A stretch of DNA of 7,006 nt from Microbacteriaceae bacterium (GCA_030840185.1 JAUZFY010000222.1:1-7006); one strand, 5' to 3'. Positions 1-6,434 are shown, counted from the stretch's first letter. Numbers and translations are program-made. Notes: a model not told the origin generated them from the letters alone.

Positions 1-10
1 CGGGTGCTGG

Positions 11-1246
11 CTAATCCGGAGCCGGGCCGAGCAGCGTCGTAGCAACGGTGGCATGTGCCGAGTCCTCGTTGCTCGGATGAAACCCGCCGGCCAGCACGTC
101 CCGGTACAGCCGCCCGAGTTCACTCGAGGAGGAGAACGCCGCTCCCCCGGCCACAGCAATAGCCTGATCCACCACGAATTTGGCGGTGCGGGTCGAGCGG
201 GACTTGATCCCGACCAGATCGCGGAACCACCGCTCGCCACGGTCGACCCTGTCGTCGACGTCGGCGGCAATCGCGTCAAGCTGAGGCAGAAGCGCGTCGT
301 GCGCGATCGCGGCATCCGCCACCTTCCACCGGGTGATCGGATCGGCGGCCTTCGTCTGCCCGGTGCGGGCGGACACCCGTCCCGTCGCCGACTCCACGGC
401 CAATTCGATCGCCCGCTGTCCGAGGCCGATGTACACCGCCGAAAGCAAAATCTCGAAGTTCGCGAAGATCGCGAAGATCAACGGATCCGAGCTTGGACCG
501 GGGTCGAGCCGGCGGTAAACCCGATCGGGGGCGGCGACGGCGCGATCGAGGCGCGTGCTGTTGCTCTGGCTCGCCCGCATCCCGATCGTGTCCCAGTCGT
601 CCAGGGTGCGGATTCCCGGCTCGTCGCGGGAGACGACGGCATGAACGAGCTTGGGCGCATCCGCCGATTCGGTGTCGAGGCCGAACAAAGCGAGCCGGGT
701 CCACGCCGGTGAGAGGCTCGTGAAGATCTTGGTCCCGGTGAACGCGTAGCCGCCACCCGGCAGCGGCTTCGCCTCCGTTGTGCTGCCGAACAGCATGAGA
801 TCGTTGCCGGCCTCGCTGATGGCGAAGGCGAAAAGCTCACCGGCCGCAGCATCCCGAAGCACAAACTCAAGCGAGTCGTCTCCGCGATCGCGCAGGGCCT
901 TAGCGACACCGGTCCAGACCAGGTGCATGTTCACGGCGAGCGCGGTTGCCGGTGCGGCCGCCGCGAGCCTGACCTGTTCGTGAGCCACCTCGCGAAGGGA
1001 GAGGCCGAGCCCCCCGAGCTCCCGCGGAACCAAGGCCCGAAGGTAACCGGCCGCGGCGAGCTCCTCGAGATCCTCGGCGAAGAAGGCGTTGTCCCGGTCG
1101 TAACCGGCCGCACGCGAATGAATACGACCGAGCAACTCGGTGCCGAGGAACTCGGTTCCAATCAGTCCTGTGCCGATCAGTTCTGTGCCGTGCACATCAG
1201 TGTCGTGCCGATCAGTGCCGTGCCATCCGGAGCGAGAGGAACCCAT
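11..1246 (-). CDS. Acyl-CoA dehydrogenase family flavoprotein with repeat-built N-terminus
   Basis: This 411-residue soluble protein has the acyl-CoA dehydrogenase fold. The helical N-terminal domain starts near residue 40 (AAGYLRALVPRELGG around 65-79). The middle beta domain carries the flavin/substrate motif FAISEAGND (141-149) and GYAFTGTKIFTS. The C-terminal helical domain ends in GFHPSNEDSAHATVATTLLG (388-407). The family binds FAD and usually oxidises acyl-CoA thioesters. The C-terminal segment lacks the usual YEG(T/S) signature with a catalytic Glu and looks closer to the Acyl-CoA_dh_2 branch, which includes DszC/HsaA-like flavin monooxygenases, so the reaction is uncertain. Residues 10-39 are six pentapeptide repeats from a 15-bp tandem array. 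The ATG at 1246 has no Shine-Dalgarno; GTG at 1195 (residue 18) and TTG at residue 38 are possible alternative starts. It diverges from the MFS gene across 55 bp. The fold is sure; substrate and start are not. Confidence 0.9.
   Translation of the reverse strand: MGSSRSGWHGTDRHDTDVHGTELIGTGLIGTEFLGTELLGRIHSRAAGYDRDNAFFAEDLEELAAAGYLRALVPRELGGLGLSLREVAHEQVRLAAAAPATALAVNMHLVWTGVAKALRDRGDDSLEFVLRDAAAGELFAFAISEAGNDLMLFGSTTEAKPLPGGGYAFTGTKIFTSLSPAWTRLALFGLDTESADAPKLVHAVVSRDEPGIRTLDDWDTIGMRASQSNSTRLDRAVAAPDRVYRRLDPGPSSDPLIFAIFANFEILLSAVYIGLGQRAIELAVESATGRVSARTGQTKAADPITRWKVADAAIAHDALLPQLDAIAADVDDRVDRGERWFRDLVGIKSRSTRTAKFVVDQAIAVAGGAAFSSSSELGRLYRDVLAGGFHPSNEDSAHATVATTLLGPAPD
1130..1234. repeat. 15-bp tandem repeat in 5' end of acyl-CoA dehydrogenase gene
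   Basis: Six consecutive 15-bp units run from 1130 to 1219: GAGCAACTCGGTGCC, GAGGAACTCGGTTCC, AATCAGTCCTGTGCC, GATCAGTTCTGTGCC, GTGCACATCAGTGTC and GTGCCGATCAGTGCC. A decayed seventh unit may follow at 1220-1234. On the minus strand each unit is five codons, giving peptides such as GTELL, GTEFL, GTGLI, GTELI, DTDVH and GTDRH. The unit nearest the conserved domain (GTELLGR) looks like the founder, with divergence growing toward the start codon. Because the period is a multiple of three, copy-number change would lengthen the protein without shifting frame. The array ends about 80 bp from the divergent MFS start, so a cis-regulatory role is possible but not shown. Confidence 0.9.
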
Positions 1247-1301
1247 TGGTCAAGCATTGCACCGTCGGTCGGCTCCGCGAAGGTACGACAGAATTGAACC
1301 A
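1247..1301. promoter_or_regulatory. Divergent promoter region between dehydrogenase homologue and MFS gene
   Basis: Only 55 bp separate the two start codons, so both promoters must lie here or inside the coding ends. No Shine-Dalgarno is visible on either side. The sequence just before each start is nearly the same: TTGACCA before the minus-strand ATG and TTGAACCA before the plus-strand GTG. Candidate -10 boxes are CAGAAT (1289-1294), 7 nt before the GTG, and on the minus strand AATGCT (1253-1258), 6 nt before the ATG. Both spacings would give leaderless mRNAs. Neither hexamer is strong and I see no convincing -35, so the exact promoters are tentative. Confidence 0.4.
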
Positions 1302-2618
1302 GTGAGCGCCGAAGAGAAGGACTTAGTCAAGCGATCGCATTTCGTCGACCTCGCGCCTCTGCGCGAAAGTCCCGCCTTCGCCAAGCTGTGGATCGGAAAT
1401 GCGGTCTCCGGAATCGGCAGCCAAATGACAATCGTCGCGGTCGGTCTTCACATCTACAAGCTCACCGACTCGACCCTCGCCGTGTCCCTCGTCGGCGCCT
1501 TCGCCCTCGTGCCGATGATTCTCGCCGGGTTGTACGGCGGGATGCTCGCCGACGCCTTCGACCGGCGACTCATCCTCGTGATTGCCGCGGTAGTCGCGTG
1601 GGGATCGACAATCGTGCTCGCGCTGATCGCCTGGCTGGGCGTGGACATCGTCTGGCCGTTCTATTTGCTGACGACCCTCAACGCGGTCGCCGCCACCGTG
1701 ATGGGCACCGTGCGTTCGGCCGTGCTCCCCCGGCTGCTGCCGAAGCGGCTGCTTCCCGCGGCCTCCGCCCTCAACGGGATGAGCATCGGGGTCATGGTCA
1801 CGGTGGGTCCGGCCCTCGCCGGAGTTCTCGTCGCGACCGTCGGATTCGGCTGGACCTATACGACCGACGTCGTGCTCTTCCTCAGCGCCTTCGCCGGAAT
1901 CTTCTCCCTGCCGCGGCTTGCTCCGGAGGGAGAGGTGCAGCGTCCGGGTCTAGCCTCCCTCCGATACGGCCTCGACTTCCTGCGATCGGCACCCAACGTT
2001 CGGATGACCTTCATCGCCGACATCATCGCGATGACGTTCGGGCAGCCGCGGGTGCTGTTCCCTGCGGTCGGCGCTGTCGTTCTCGGTGGCGGGGCCGTGA
2101 CCGTCGGTGTGCTCACAGCGGCGGGGGCTGTCGGGGCGCTGCTCAGCAGCCTGCTCTCCGGAAAGCTCGGCGGCATCCGCTGGCACGGCCGCGCCGTCCG
2201 CACCGCGATCGTCGTCTACGGCTGTTTCGTCGCAGGGTTCGGAGCGGTGCTCGCTTTCATGTCCCTTAGCGCGGCCGGGCACTTCTCGGCGAGCCATCCG
2301 AATCTCGTGGCGATCGGCATCGCGGGCCTGATGCTCGTCGGCGCCGGCGGAGCTGACAATGTCAGCAGCATCTTCCGGCAGACCATCCTGCAGACGGCCG
2401 TGCCCGACAACATGCGCGGCAGGCTCCAGGGCGTCTTCACGGTAGTGGTGACCGGTGGCCCCCGGATCGGCGATATCTTCGCGGGCCTCGCGACCGCCGT
2501 GGCCGCGATCTGGGTTCCCCCGCTTCTTGGCGGACTGCTGATCGTCGCGATTCTCGCTGCGCTCATGAGAAGGCAGCGCGACTTCCTGGGCTACGACGCG
2601 ATCGCGCCGACTCCCTGA
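1302..2618 (+). CDS. MFS transporter, EntS-like (MFS_3) exporter
   Basis: This is a 438-residue integral membrane protein of the major facilitator superfamily. A short cytoplasmic N-terminus leads to the family-typical opening ESPAFAKLWIGNAVSGIG (22-39), then TM1. The TM2-TM3 loop carries motif A as GGMLADAFDRR (79-89). About 12 hydrophobic segments follow, with a polar central loop near residues 205-220 (RLAPEGEVQRPG). The overall pattern matches the MFS_3/EntS (DHA3) group of proton-driven exporters of siderophores or small drugs; the substrate cannot be read from sequence. I chose the GTG at 1302 because the MFS homology begins there. An upstream in-frame ATG at 1140 would add 54 residues translated from the neighbouring gene's tandem repeat. 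The gene diverges from the acyl-CoA dehydrogenase homologue and converges on the HelD gene. Confidence 0.92.
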   Translation: MSAEEKDLVKRSHFVDLAPLRESPAFAKLWIGNAVSGIGSQMTIVAVGLHIYKLTDSTLAVSLVGAFALVPMILAGLYGGMLADAFDRRLILVIAAVVAWGSTIVLALIAWLGVDIVWPFYLLTTLNAVAATVMGTVRSAVLPRLLPKRLLPAASALNGMSIGVMVTVGPALAGVLVATVGFGWTYTTDVVLFLSAFAGIFSLPRLAPEGEVQRPGLASLRYGLDFLRSAPNVRMTFIADIIAMTFGQPRVLFPAVGAVVLGGGAVTVGVLTAAGAVGALLSSLLSGKLGGIRWHGRAVRTAIVVYGCFVAGFGAVLAFMSLSAAGHFSASHPNLVAIGIAGLMLVGAGGADNVSSIFRQTILQTAVPDNMRGRLQGVFTVVVTGGPRIGDIFAGLATAVAAIWVPPLLGGLLIVAILAALMRRQRDFLGYDAIAPTP

Positions 2619-2627
2619 GACAGCGCC

Positions 2628-2642
2628 CTGCTCGTCGAGCAG
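2628..2642. terminator. Hairpin after MFS gene, possible terminator
   Basis: A perfect 6-bp stem CTGCTC / GAGCAG with loop GTC starts 10 bp after the MFS stop codon. No T-run follows, so a classical intrinsic terminator is not proven; in high-GC actinobacteria such hairpins may still terminate. Its position between convergent genes supports the reading. It overlaps the start of the REP-like repeat and may be just part of that element. Confidence 0.4.
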
Positions 2643-2723
2643 CACCCGACGCAGGACGAGGCGAATCGAGACGGGGCACGCTGGCCGGGTTTCGATACGG
2701 TCGCTGCGCGACCTGCTCAACCC
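2634..2723. repeat. Inverted pair of REP-like intergenic repeats
   Basis: The left arm (about 2634-2673, GTCGAGCAG...CGCAG...ATCGAGAC) is an imperfect reverse complement of the right arm (about 2690-2722, GTTTCGATACGG...CTGCTCAAC). The right arm itself folds: inner stem GGTCGC (2699-2704) with GCGACC (2708-2713) around loop TGC, and outer stem GGGTT (2687-2691) with AACCC (2719-2723). The core resembles dispersed intergenic repeats I associate with Microbacteriaceae genomes. Location between convergent genes is typical for REP/BIME elements and suggests a role in transcription termination or mRNA 3'-end protection, which is inference. Confidence 0.65.
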
Positions 2724-2757
2724 ACAACAGTCACTGCGCGACCTACTCAACCCACAG
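2700..2757. repeat. 30-bp-period direct repeat, two copies
   Basis: Copies at 2701-2726 and 2731-2756 match at 24 of 26 bases (core TGCGCGACCT, end CTCAACCCACA), separated by 4 bp. The first copy is the right arm of the inverted REP-like pair, so the second looks like a local duplication. A further decayed fragment, GGTCGCGCTACTCCGCTTCGCGG, follows from 2757 and runs across the stop codon of the HelD gene (2764-2766), so the last codons of that gene may derive from the repeat. Confidence 0.75.
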
Positions 2758-2763
2758 GTCGCG

Positions 2764-5025
2764 CTACTCCGCTTCGCGGAAGATGCCGGCGGGTAACGTC
2801 CCGCCTGACACGAGGTAGAGCCGTTGGGTCGCTCGCGTCATCGCGACGTAGAGGGCGCCGGCCCCCCGCTCGGATGCGGCAAGGATCGCATTGGGGTCCA
2901 CCACGACGACGGAATCGAACTCGAGACCTTTGGCCTCCTGCGGTGTGATTACGGCGATGTCTCGAGAGAGTCCGATCGGTCCGAGACCGACCGCCGAACC
3001 GAATTCCTCCGTGAGCCGACGATTAAGCTCCTGAATTCCGGATTCCAGCACGATCACGGCGAGCGTTCCGCCCTCGTTGAGCGCGCGATCGCGACGCACC
3101 GCCTCCGCGGCATCCGCTACGACCTCGATCGGCCACTGGCTGGATCGAACGGCTCGCGACGGGGTCACGCTCAGCCCGTGGGCAACCGCCATCGACTCGG
3201 CGGCCGCCGCAATCTGGCTCGGCGTGCGGTAGTTCACCGTCAACTCCTCGAGGCGCCAACGGTCGACCTCTGGCGACCCGTTCAGAAGTGGGGCGAGCGC
3301 CTCCTTCCAGGTCGAGGCCGCTGCGGATGACGCGGCTTGGGCTATGTCGCCGACGATCGTGAAGGATCTCGACGGGCCACGCCGAAGCAACAGCCGCCAC
3401 TGCATCGGCGACAGCTCCTGTGCCTCGTCGACGACGACATGCCCGTAGGTCCAGGTGCGGTCTGCTGCGGCCTTTTCCGCCGTTGTCGCCCGGTCCCCGA
3501 GCTCGGCAAAATTGTCGGCGAGCGACTTCGCGTCGACCAGTCCGCCGACCTGCATGTTCTCAATCGCGCGCTCGGCGTTTTCGATGTCCCGCTTGCGCTG
3601 CTGCTTCGCTTCGCGCTTCACGGCGGCATCGGCGATGTTGTATTCGCCCAGGTATCCCGCGGCCTCGTCGAGCAACGGAATGTCGGAGATCGTGAAGTCG
3701 CTGTCGCGCTCGCGGCGAAGGAGCGCCCTGCGCTCCGGGCTCCAGTCGGGCGTCAGCTCGGCGAGCCACTGCGGGCGGGCGTACAAATCCTGGAGCAGCT
3801 TCTGCGGAGTAAGCGGCAGCCACGCGGTATTGAGCGCGATCCGCACGTCCTCCGCCGACCGGAGATCCTCGCGCAGCATCGGCAGGTCGCTGTCGTCCAT
3901 CGAGTTTCCCGCGTCGGTCAACTGAGCGAGCCACTGACGCGAGAGCGCAGCCAGCGCGTTCTTGACGAAGGTCACCCTGGCCTCGTTGTGCGGCTTTCCC
4001 GTCTCTCTTGCCCGAGCGATAGCGGTGGACACGAGCTGCGGATGCAGCGTGAGCCGGTCACCGTTGACCTCGAGATCCTCCGGCCGGGCCGGCACGCGCT
4101 GACGCGACCGAACGGCGCGGGCAATGAGATCGGCCATGACCGACTGACCCTTGAGGGCCGCGACGGCCGGCGGGTCATCGTGCGTCGCCTCGACGCCCGG
4201 GAACAGTTGGCCGACGCTCGCAAGCACTACGCCGGTCTCGCCGAGCGACGGCAGCACCGCTTCGATGTATTGGAGGAACGACCGGGACGGTCCGACGATG
4301 AGCACGCCGGACGAGCGCAGGCGATCCCGGTGCGAATACAACAGGTAGGCAGCGCGATGCAGCGCGACGGCGGTCTTCCCGGTGCCGGGACCGCCCTGCA
4401 CGACGAGCACGCCCCTGAGGTCAGAACGGTTGATGCGGTCCTGCTCGGCCTGAATGGTCGCGACAATGTCGGACATTCGACCGGTGCGCTGCGCCGTGAG
4501 GGCTGCGAGCAATGCCCCCTCGCCCTGTAGTTCTTTGGTCTGGCTCTCGAGCAGCGCGGCGTCGAAGATCTCGTCCTCGATCCGGATGATTCTGCGCCCC
4601 TTGGACAGCAGATGGCGCCGGGCGCGGGCCCCGAGCGGCGTCGCGGCAGTGGCCTGATAGAACGCACTGGCTTGCGGGACCCGCCAGTCCAGCAGGATCG
4701 GCTGAAGGTTCTCGTCACGAAGGCCGATCCTGCCGATGTAGCGGAGCACGGACCCGTTGGTTCCGTCGTCCTCGCCATCGTCTGCCTCGGCCGCGAACTC
4801 CAGCCGACCAAACGCGAGCCGTTCGTCGACCTCGCGCAGTTGCACTATTCGGTCCTCGTAGATGCGGGCGAAGGTGTCGCGCTCCGAGCGCCCCTGGTGA
4901 TTGCCACCGACATCGAGCAGGCGGACGGCGTCCAGCTGCTGCTCTGCTTCCCGCTGCAGTGCATCCAGCCGCGCATAGAGCTTCGCTACGTACTCTTGCT
5001 CGTGCTGTAATTCGCTGTCGATCAC
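2764..5025 (-). CDS. helD: HelD-family RNA polymerase recycling ATPase (UvrD-like helicase fold)
   Basis: This 753-residue cytoplasmic protein is an SF1-like ATPase of the HelD family, which binds RNA polymerase and releases stalled or post-termination complexes. The N-terminal coiled coil (about 1-75) corresponds to the arm that enters the RNAP secondary channel. The family signature YIGRIGL (96-102) and LLDWRVPQASAFYQAT (111-126) follows. Walker A is GGPGTGKT (211-218), Walker B VVVDEAQE (530-537), then GDIAQ (559-563), LTVNYRTP (595-602), EAKGLEFDSVVVVDP (697-711) and YVAMTRATQRLYLV (726-739). All ATPase motifs look intact. The start is GTG at 5025 with AGGGG 5 nt upstream. Some actinobacterial relatives (HelR) confer rifamycin tolerance; I see neither an obvious PEN motif in the insert before Walker B nor a recognisable rifamycin-associated element upstream, so I do not infer resistance. 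It lies 101 bp downstream of the PrsW gene and may have its own promoter. Confidence 0.95.
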   Translation of the reverse strand: MIDSELQHEQEYVAKLYARLDALQREAEQQLDAVRLLDVGGNHQGRSERDTFARIYEDRIVQLREVDERLAFGRLEFAAEADDGEDDGTNGSVLRYIGRIGLRDENLQPILLDWRVPQASAFYQATAATPLGARARRHLLSKGRRIIRIEDEIFDAALLESQTKELQGEGALLAALTAQRTGRMSDIVATIQAEQDRINRSDLRGVLVVQGGPGTGKTAVALHRAAYLLYSHRDRLRSSGVLIVGPSRSFLQYIEAVLPSLGETGVVLASVGQLFPGVEATHDDPPAVAALKGQSVMADLIARAVRSRQRVPARPEDLEVNGDRLTLHPQLVSTAIARARETGKPHNEARVTFVKNALAALSRQWLAQLTDAGNSMDDSDLPMLREDLRSAEDVRIALNTAWLPLTPQKLLQDLYARPQWLAELTPDWSPERRALLRRERDSDFTISDIPLLDEAAGYLGEYNIADAAVKREAKQQRKRDIENAERAIENMQVGGLVDAKSLADNFAELGDRATTAEKAAADRTWTYGHVVVDEAQELSPMQWRLLLRRGPSRSFTIVGDIAQAASSAAASTWKEALAPLLNGSPEVDRWRLEELTVNYRTPSQIAAAAESMAVAHGLSVTPSRAVRSSQWPIEVVADAAEAVRRDRALNEGGTLAVIVLESGIQELNRRLTEEFGSAVGLGPIGLSRDIAVITPQEAKGLEFDSVVVVDPNAILAASERGAGALYVAMTRATQRLYLVSGGTLPAGIFREAE

Positions 5026-5126
5026 TCAAACCCCTAGAGCTGGAACCGGCACAAAAATCCGGCGTTCAAGTTTAGTTGCCAGAGCAGCGGCGAACCGACG
5101 GCACAGTCTCAGAATTCTTCAATCGC
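5026..5126 (-). promoter_or_regulatory. Upstream region of helD with RBS and possible -10
   Basis: Read on the minus strand, AGGGG (plus-strand 5031-5035) sits 5 nt before the GTG start and is the clearest ribosome binding site in the window. The region is relatively AT-rich. A possible -10, TAAACT (plus-strand 5069-5074), would give a leader of about 40 nt, but I find no matching -35. An AT-rich centre flanked by CCGG on both sides occurs at about 5047-5062. I see no clear terminator for the upstream PrsW gene, so read-through into helD is possible. Confidence 0.4.
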
Positions 5127-6341
5127 TCAGAAGCCAAATCTTCCGACCGGCAACGGCGGAAGCGAGGCGAGGGCACGGCGGTCATCAATCAGCCGTGAGA
5201 GGAGCACGCCCTCGTCCTCGTTGGAGCCGATGCCCTGCCGGTCGTTGACCAAACGCTCCCGGGTGAAGGCGAGTGACGTCGCATCGCGCACGAACCTGCG
5301 GTACTGCGGACCGAGCCGATTCCGGGTCGCCCAGGCCATGCCCTGCCGGCGCCCCTCCCCCGTGGAGAGCAGATTCACTTCGCTCGGGGTGAACCAGCCG
5401 ACCGCGGCGTACTCCGCGAGCCGCTCCCTCGTGAGCCGCTGTTCGTGCCGGCGCAGAGCGGCGACGATTGCGACGCCGACGATGAACAACGGAAGCTGGA
5501 CGAGAACGTAGTAGCTGAACCAGTCGGTCGCCCAGTAGCCCGCGCTGTTCCAGAAGGAGTGAAGGACGATCGCCGGAATGAGCCCGAGCACGTAGTATCC
5601 GATGGCACCGAACGGACCGGTGCGCCTCGCCGCGATGCCGAGCACCAGACCGGTGGCGGCGGTGAACATCACGTGGGCGAACGGGGACAGGATGGCGCGA
5701 AGCACGAAGGTCTGAACGAGGACACCGCCGACTCCCCTGTCCTGGTTGATCGCCAGGCCGAAGTACTGCAGGTTCTCGGTAAAGGCGAATCCGATCGCGA
5801 TGGTCGCCCCGTAGACGATCCCATCGACCGGCCCGTCGAACGTGCGACGCATCGCCCACAGCAGGAGAAGTATGCCGAAGCCCTTCGCCGACTCCTCGAC
5901 GACTGGGGCCTGCACGACCGTCTCGAAGAAGGCCGCGACGCCCGTTCCGCGCAGTCCGGCCCGCGCCTCGAACACTTGCGTGATCCCGGAGAAGACCAGG
6001 GAGACGAGCACGGCGACGCCCGCTCCCCACAGGAAGGCGAACAGCAGGCTGCCCCGCGGTTCCGGTTCCCAGCGGTCGATCCAGCGGATGAAGGCAAGCA
6101 CGGTGAGAAGCGGGATGGTGGCGAGCACCGCCGCCACAAGCAGCGCGCCCGGGCCGAGCACGACCAGGAGGTACCAGGCGACGACGAGCACGCCCGCCGA
6201 CAGCACAACGAAACCGATGACGGCGAGCACGATGGTGGCGGCGCGTCGCCGCACCGGTTGCGTGACCGGCACCTGCATCGGATTCTCGACTACCGGCCGT
6301 CGGTTGGCGATCACCGCGGGCGGACGCCCCTGATCAGTCAC
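5127..6341 (-). CDS. PrsW-family intramembrane metalloprotease
   Basis: This is a 404-residue polytopic membrane protein of the PrsW family (related to CPBP/Abi metalloproteases), which cut within membranes; the Bacillus founder cleaves anti-sigma factor RsiW. A cytoplasmic N-terminus of about 33 residues ends in RRR, followed by two TM segments and the family motif FIRWIDRWEPEP (84-95). Likely metal and catalytic residues are all present: E149-E150 in APVVEESAKG, E189 in FTENLQYF, H223 in FAHVMFTAATG and H261 in LHSFWN. After about residue 300 a charged cytoplasmic tail of ~100 residues (EQRLTRERLAEY, WATRNRLGPQYRRF) ends in VGRFGF. No anti-sigma or other obvious substrate gene is adjacent, so the target is unknown. 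The start is GTG at 6341 without a clear Shine-Dalgarno; its start overlaps the end of a 13-codon ORF, suggesting coupled translation. Confidence 0.95.
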   Translation of the reverse strand: MTDQGRPPAVIANRRPVVENPMQVPVTQPVRRRAATIVLAVIGFVVLSAGVLVVAWYLLVVLGPGALLVAAVLATIPLLTVLAFIRWIDRWEPEPRGSLLFAFLWGAGVAVLVSLVFSGITQVFEARAGLRGTGVAAFFETVVQAPVVEESAKGFGILLLLWAMRRTFDGPVDGIVYGATIAIGFAFTENLQYFGLAINQDRGVGGVLVQTFVLRAILSPFAHVMFTAATGLVLGIAARRTGPFGAIGYYVLGLIPAIVLHSFWNSAGYWATDWFSYYVLVQLPLFIVGVAIVAALRRHEQRLTRERLAEYAAVGWFTPSEVNLLSTGEGRRQGMAWATRNRLGPQYRRFVRDATSLAFTRERLVNDRQGIGSNEDEGVLLSRLIDDRRALASLPPLPVGRFGF

Positions 6342-6375
6342 GCTCGGTCACGAGGTCGTTCGGGAGAAACTTCAT
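6334..6375 (-). CDS. Possible 13-codon leaderless leader ORF overlapping PrsW start
   Basis: An ATG at 6375 opens the short frame MKFLPNDLVTERD followed by TGA at 6336-6334. It lies exactly where transcription would begin from the TAGGCT -10 box (6 nt spacer), so it could be read from a leaderless mRNA. Its last codons overlap the GTG start of the PrsW gene by 8 nt in another frame, a geometry that permits translational coupling and would explain why the PrsW start lacks a Shine-Dalgarno. The peptide has no recognisable domain and is too short for coding statistics. It may be chance; the promoter position and the overlap are the only support. Confidence 0.4.
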   Translation of the reverse strand: MKFLPNDLVTERD

Positions 6376-6381
6376 GCGACC

Positions 6382-6387
6382 AGCCTA
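6382..6387 (-). promoter_or_regulatory. -10 box for the PrsW transcript (TAGGCT)
   Basis: On the minus strand TAGGCT fits the actinobacterial TANNNT -10 pattern and is followed by 6 nt (GGTCGC) and an ATG at 6375, placing the predicted start of transcription on the A of that ATG. The -35 region at 17 bp spacing (TAAGAA) is poor. The same -10 to ATG spacing is seen upstream of the HxlR gene. Confidence 0.45.
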
Positions 6388-6413
6388 GGATTCTCAGCCC
6401 GATTTTCTTAGGC
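6383..6413. promoter_or_regulatory. Imperfect 31-bp dyad over the PrsW promoter, possible operator
   Basis: GCCTA (6383-6387) and TAGGC (6409-6413) form the outer arms of a dyad centred at 6398, with further paired GA/TC positions inside; 10 of 15 half-site positions are complementary. It overlaps the candidate -10 and covers the spacer region, where a repressor would act. A winged-helix dimer such as the HxlR protein encoded immediately upstream is one candidate binder. The symmetry is moderate and could be chance. Confidence 0.25.
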
Positions 6414-6434
6414 CCATTCTCTCGCCGTCGAGGT

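Noticed and set aside
1140..1301. 54-residue N-terminal extension of the MFS protein
   Set aside because: It is the 15-bp repeat of the opposite gene read on the other strand; MFS homology starts after the GTG at 1302.
1950..2750. 266-codon minus-strand ORF opposite the MFS gene
   Set aside because: Antisense to a clear 12-TM transporter, with a highly charged translation and no recognisable motif.
2700..2757. CRISPR-like repeat
   Set aside because: Only two copies 4 bp apart, with no spacers of normal length and no cas genes; better explained as a duplicated REP-like element.
3337..4530. 397-codon plus-strand ORF opposite helD
   Set aside because: It lies wholly antisense to a gene with intact HelD motifs; its Arg/Gly/Pro-rich translation has no domain pattern and is typical of a high-GC shadow frame.
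5026..5126. Rifamycin-associated element upstream of helD
   Set aside because: No long G/C palindrome of the expected kind is visible; only a short CCGG-flanked AT-rich stretch is present.
6421..6432. Terminator after the HxlR gene (CTCG/CGAG hairpin)
   Set aside because: The stem is only 4 bp with no T-run, which is expected often by chance in this base composition.
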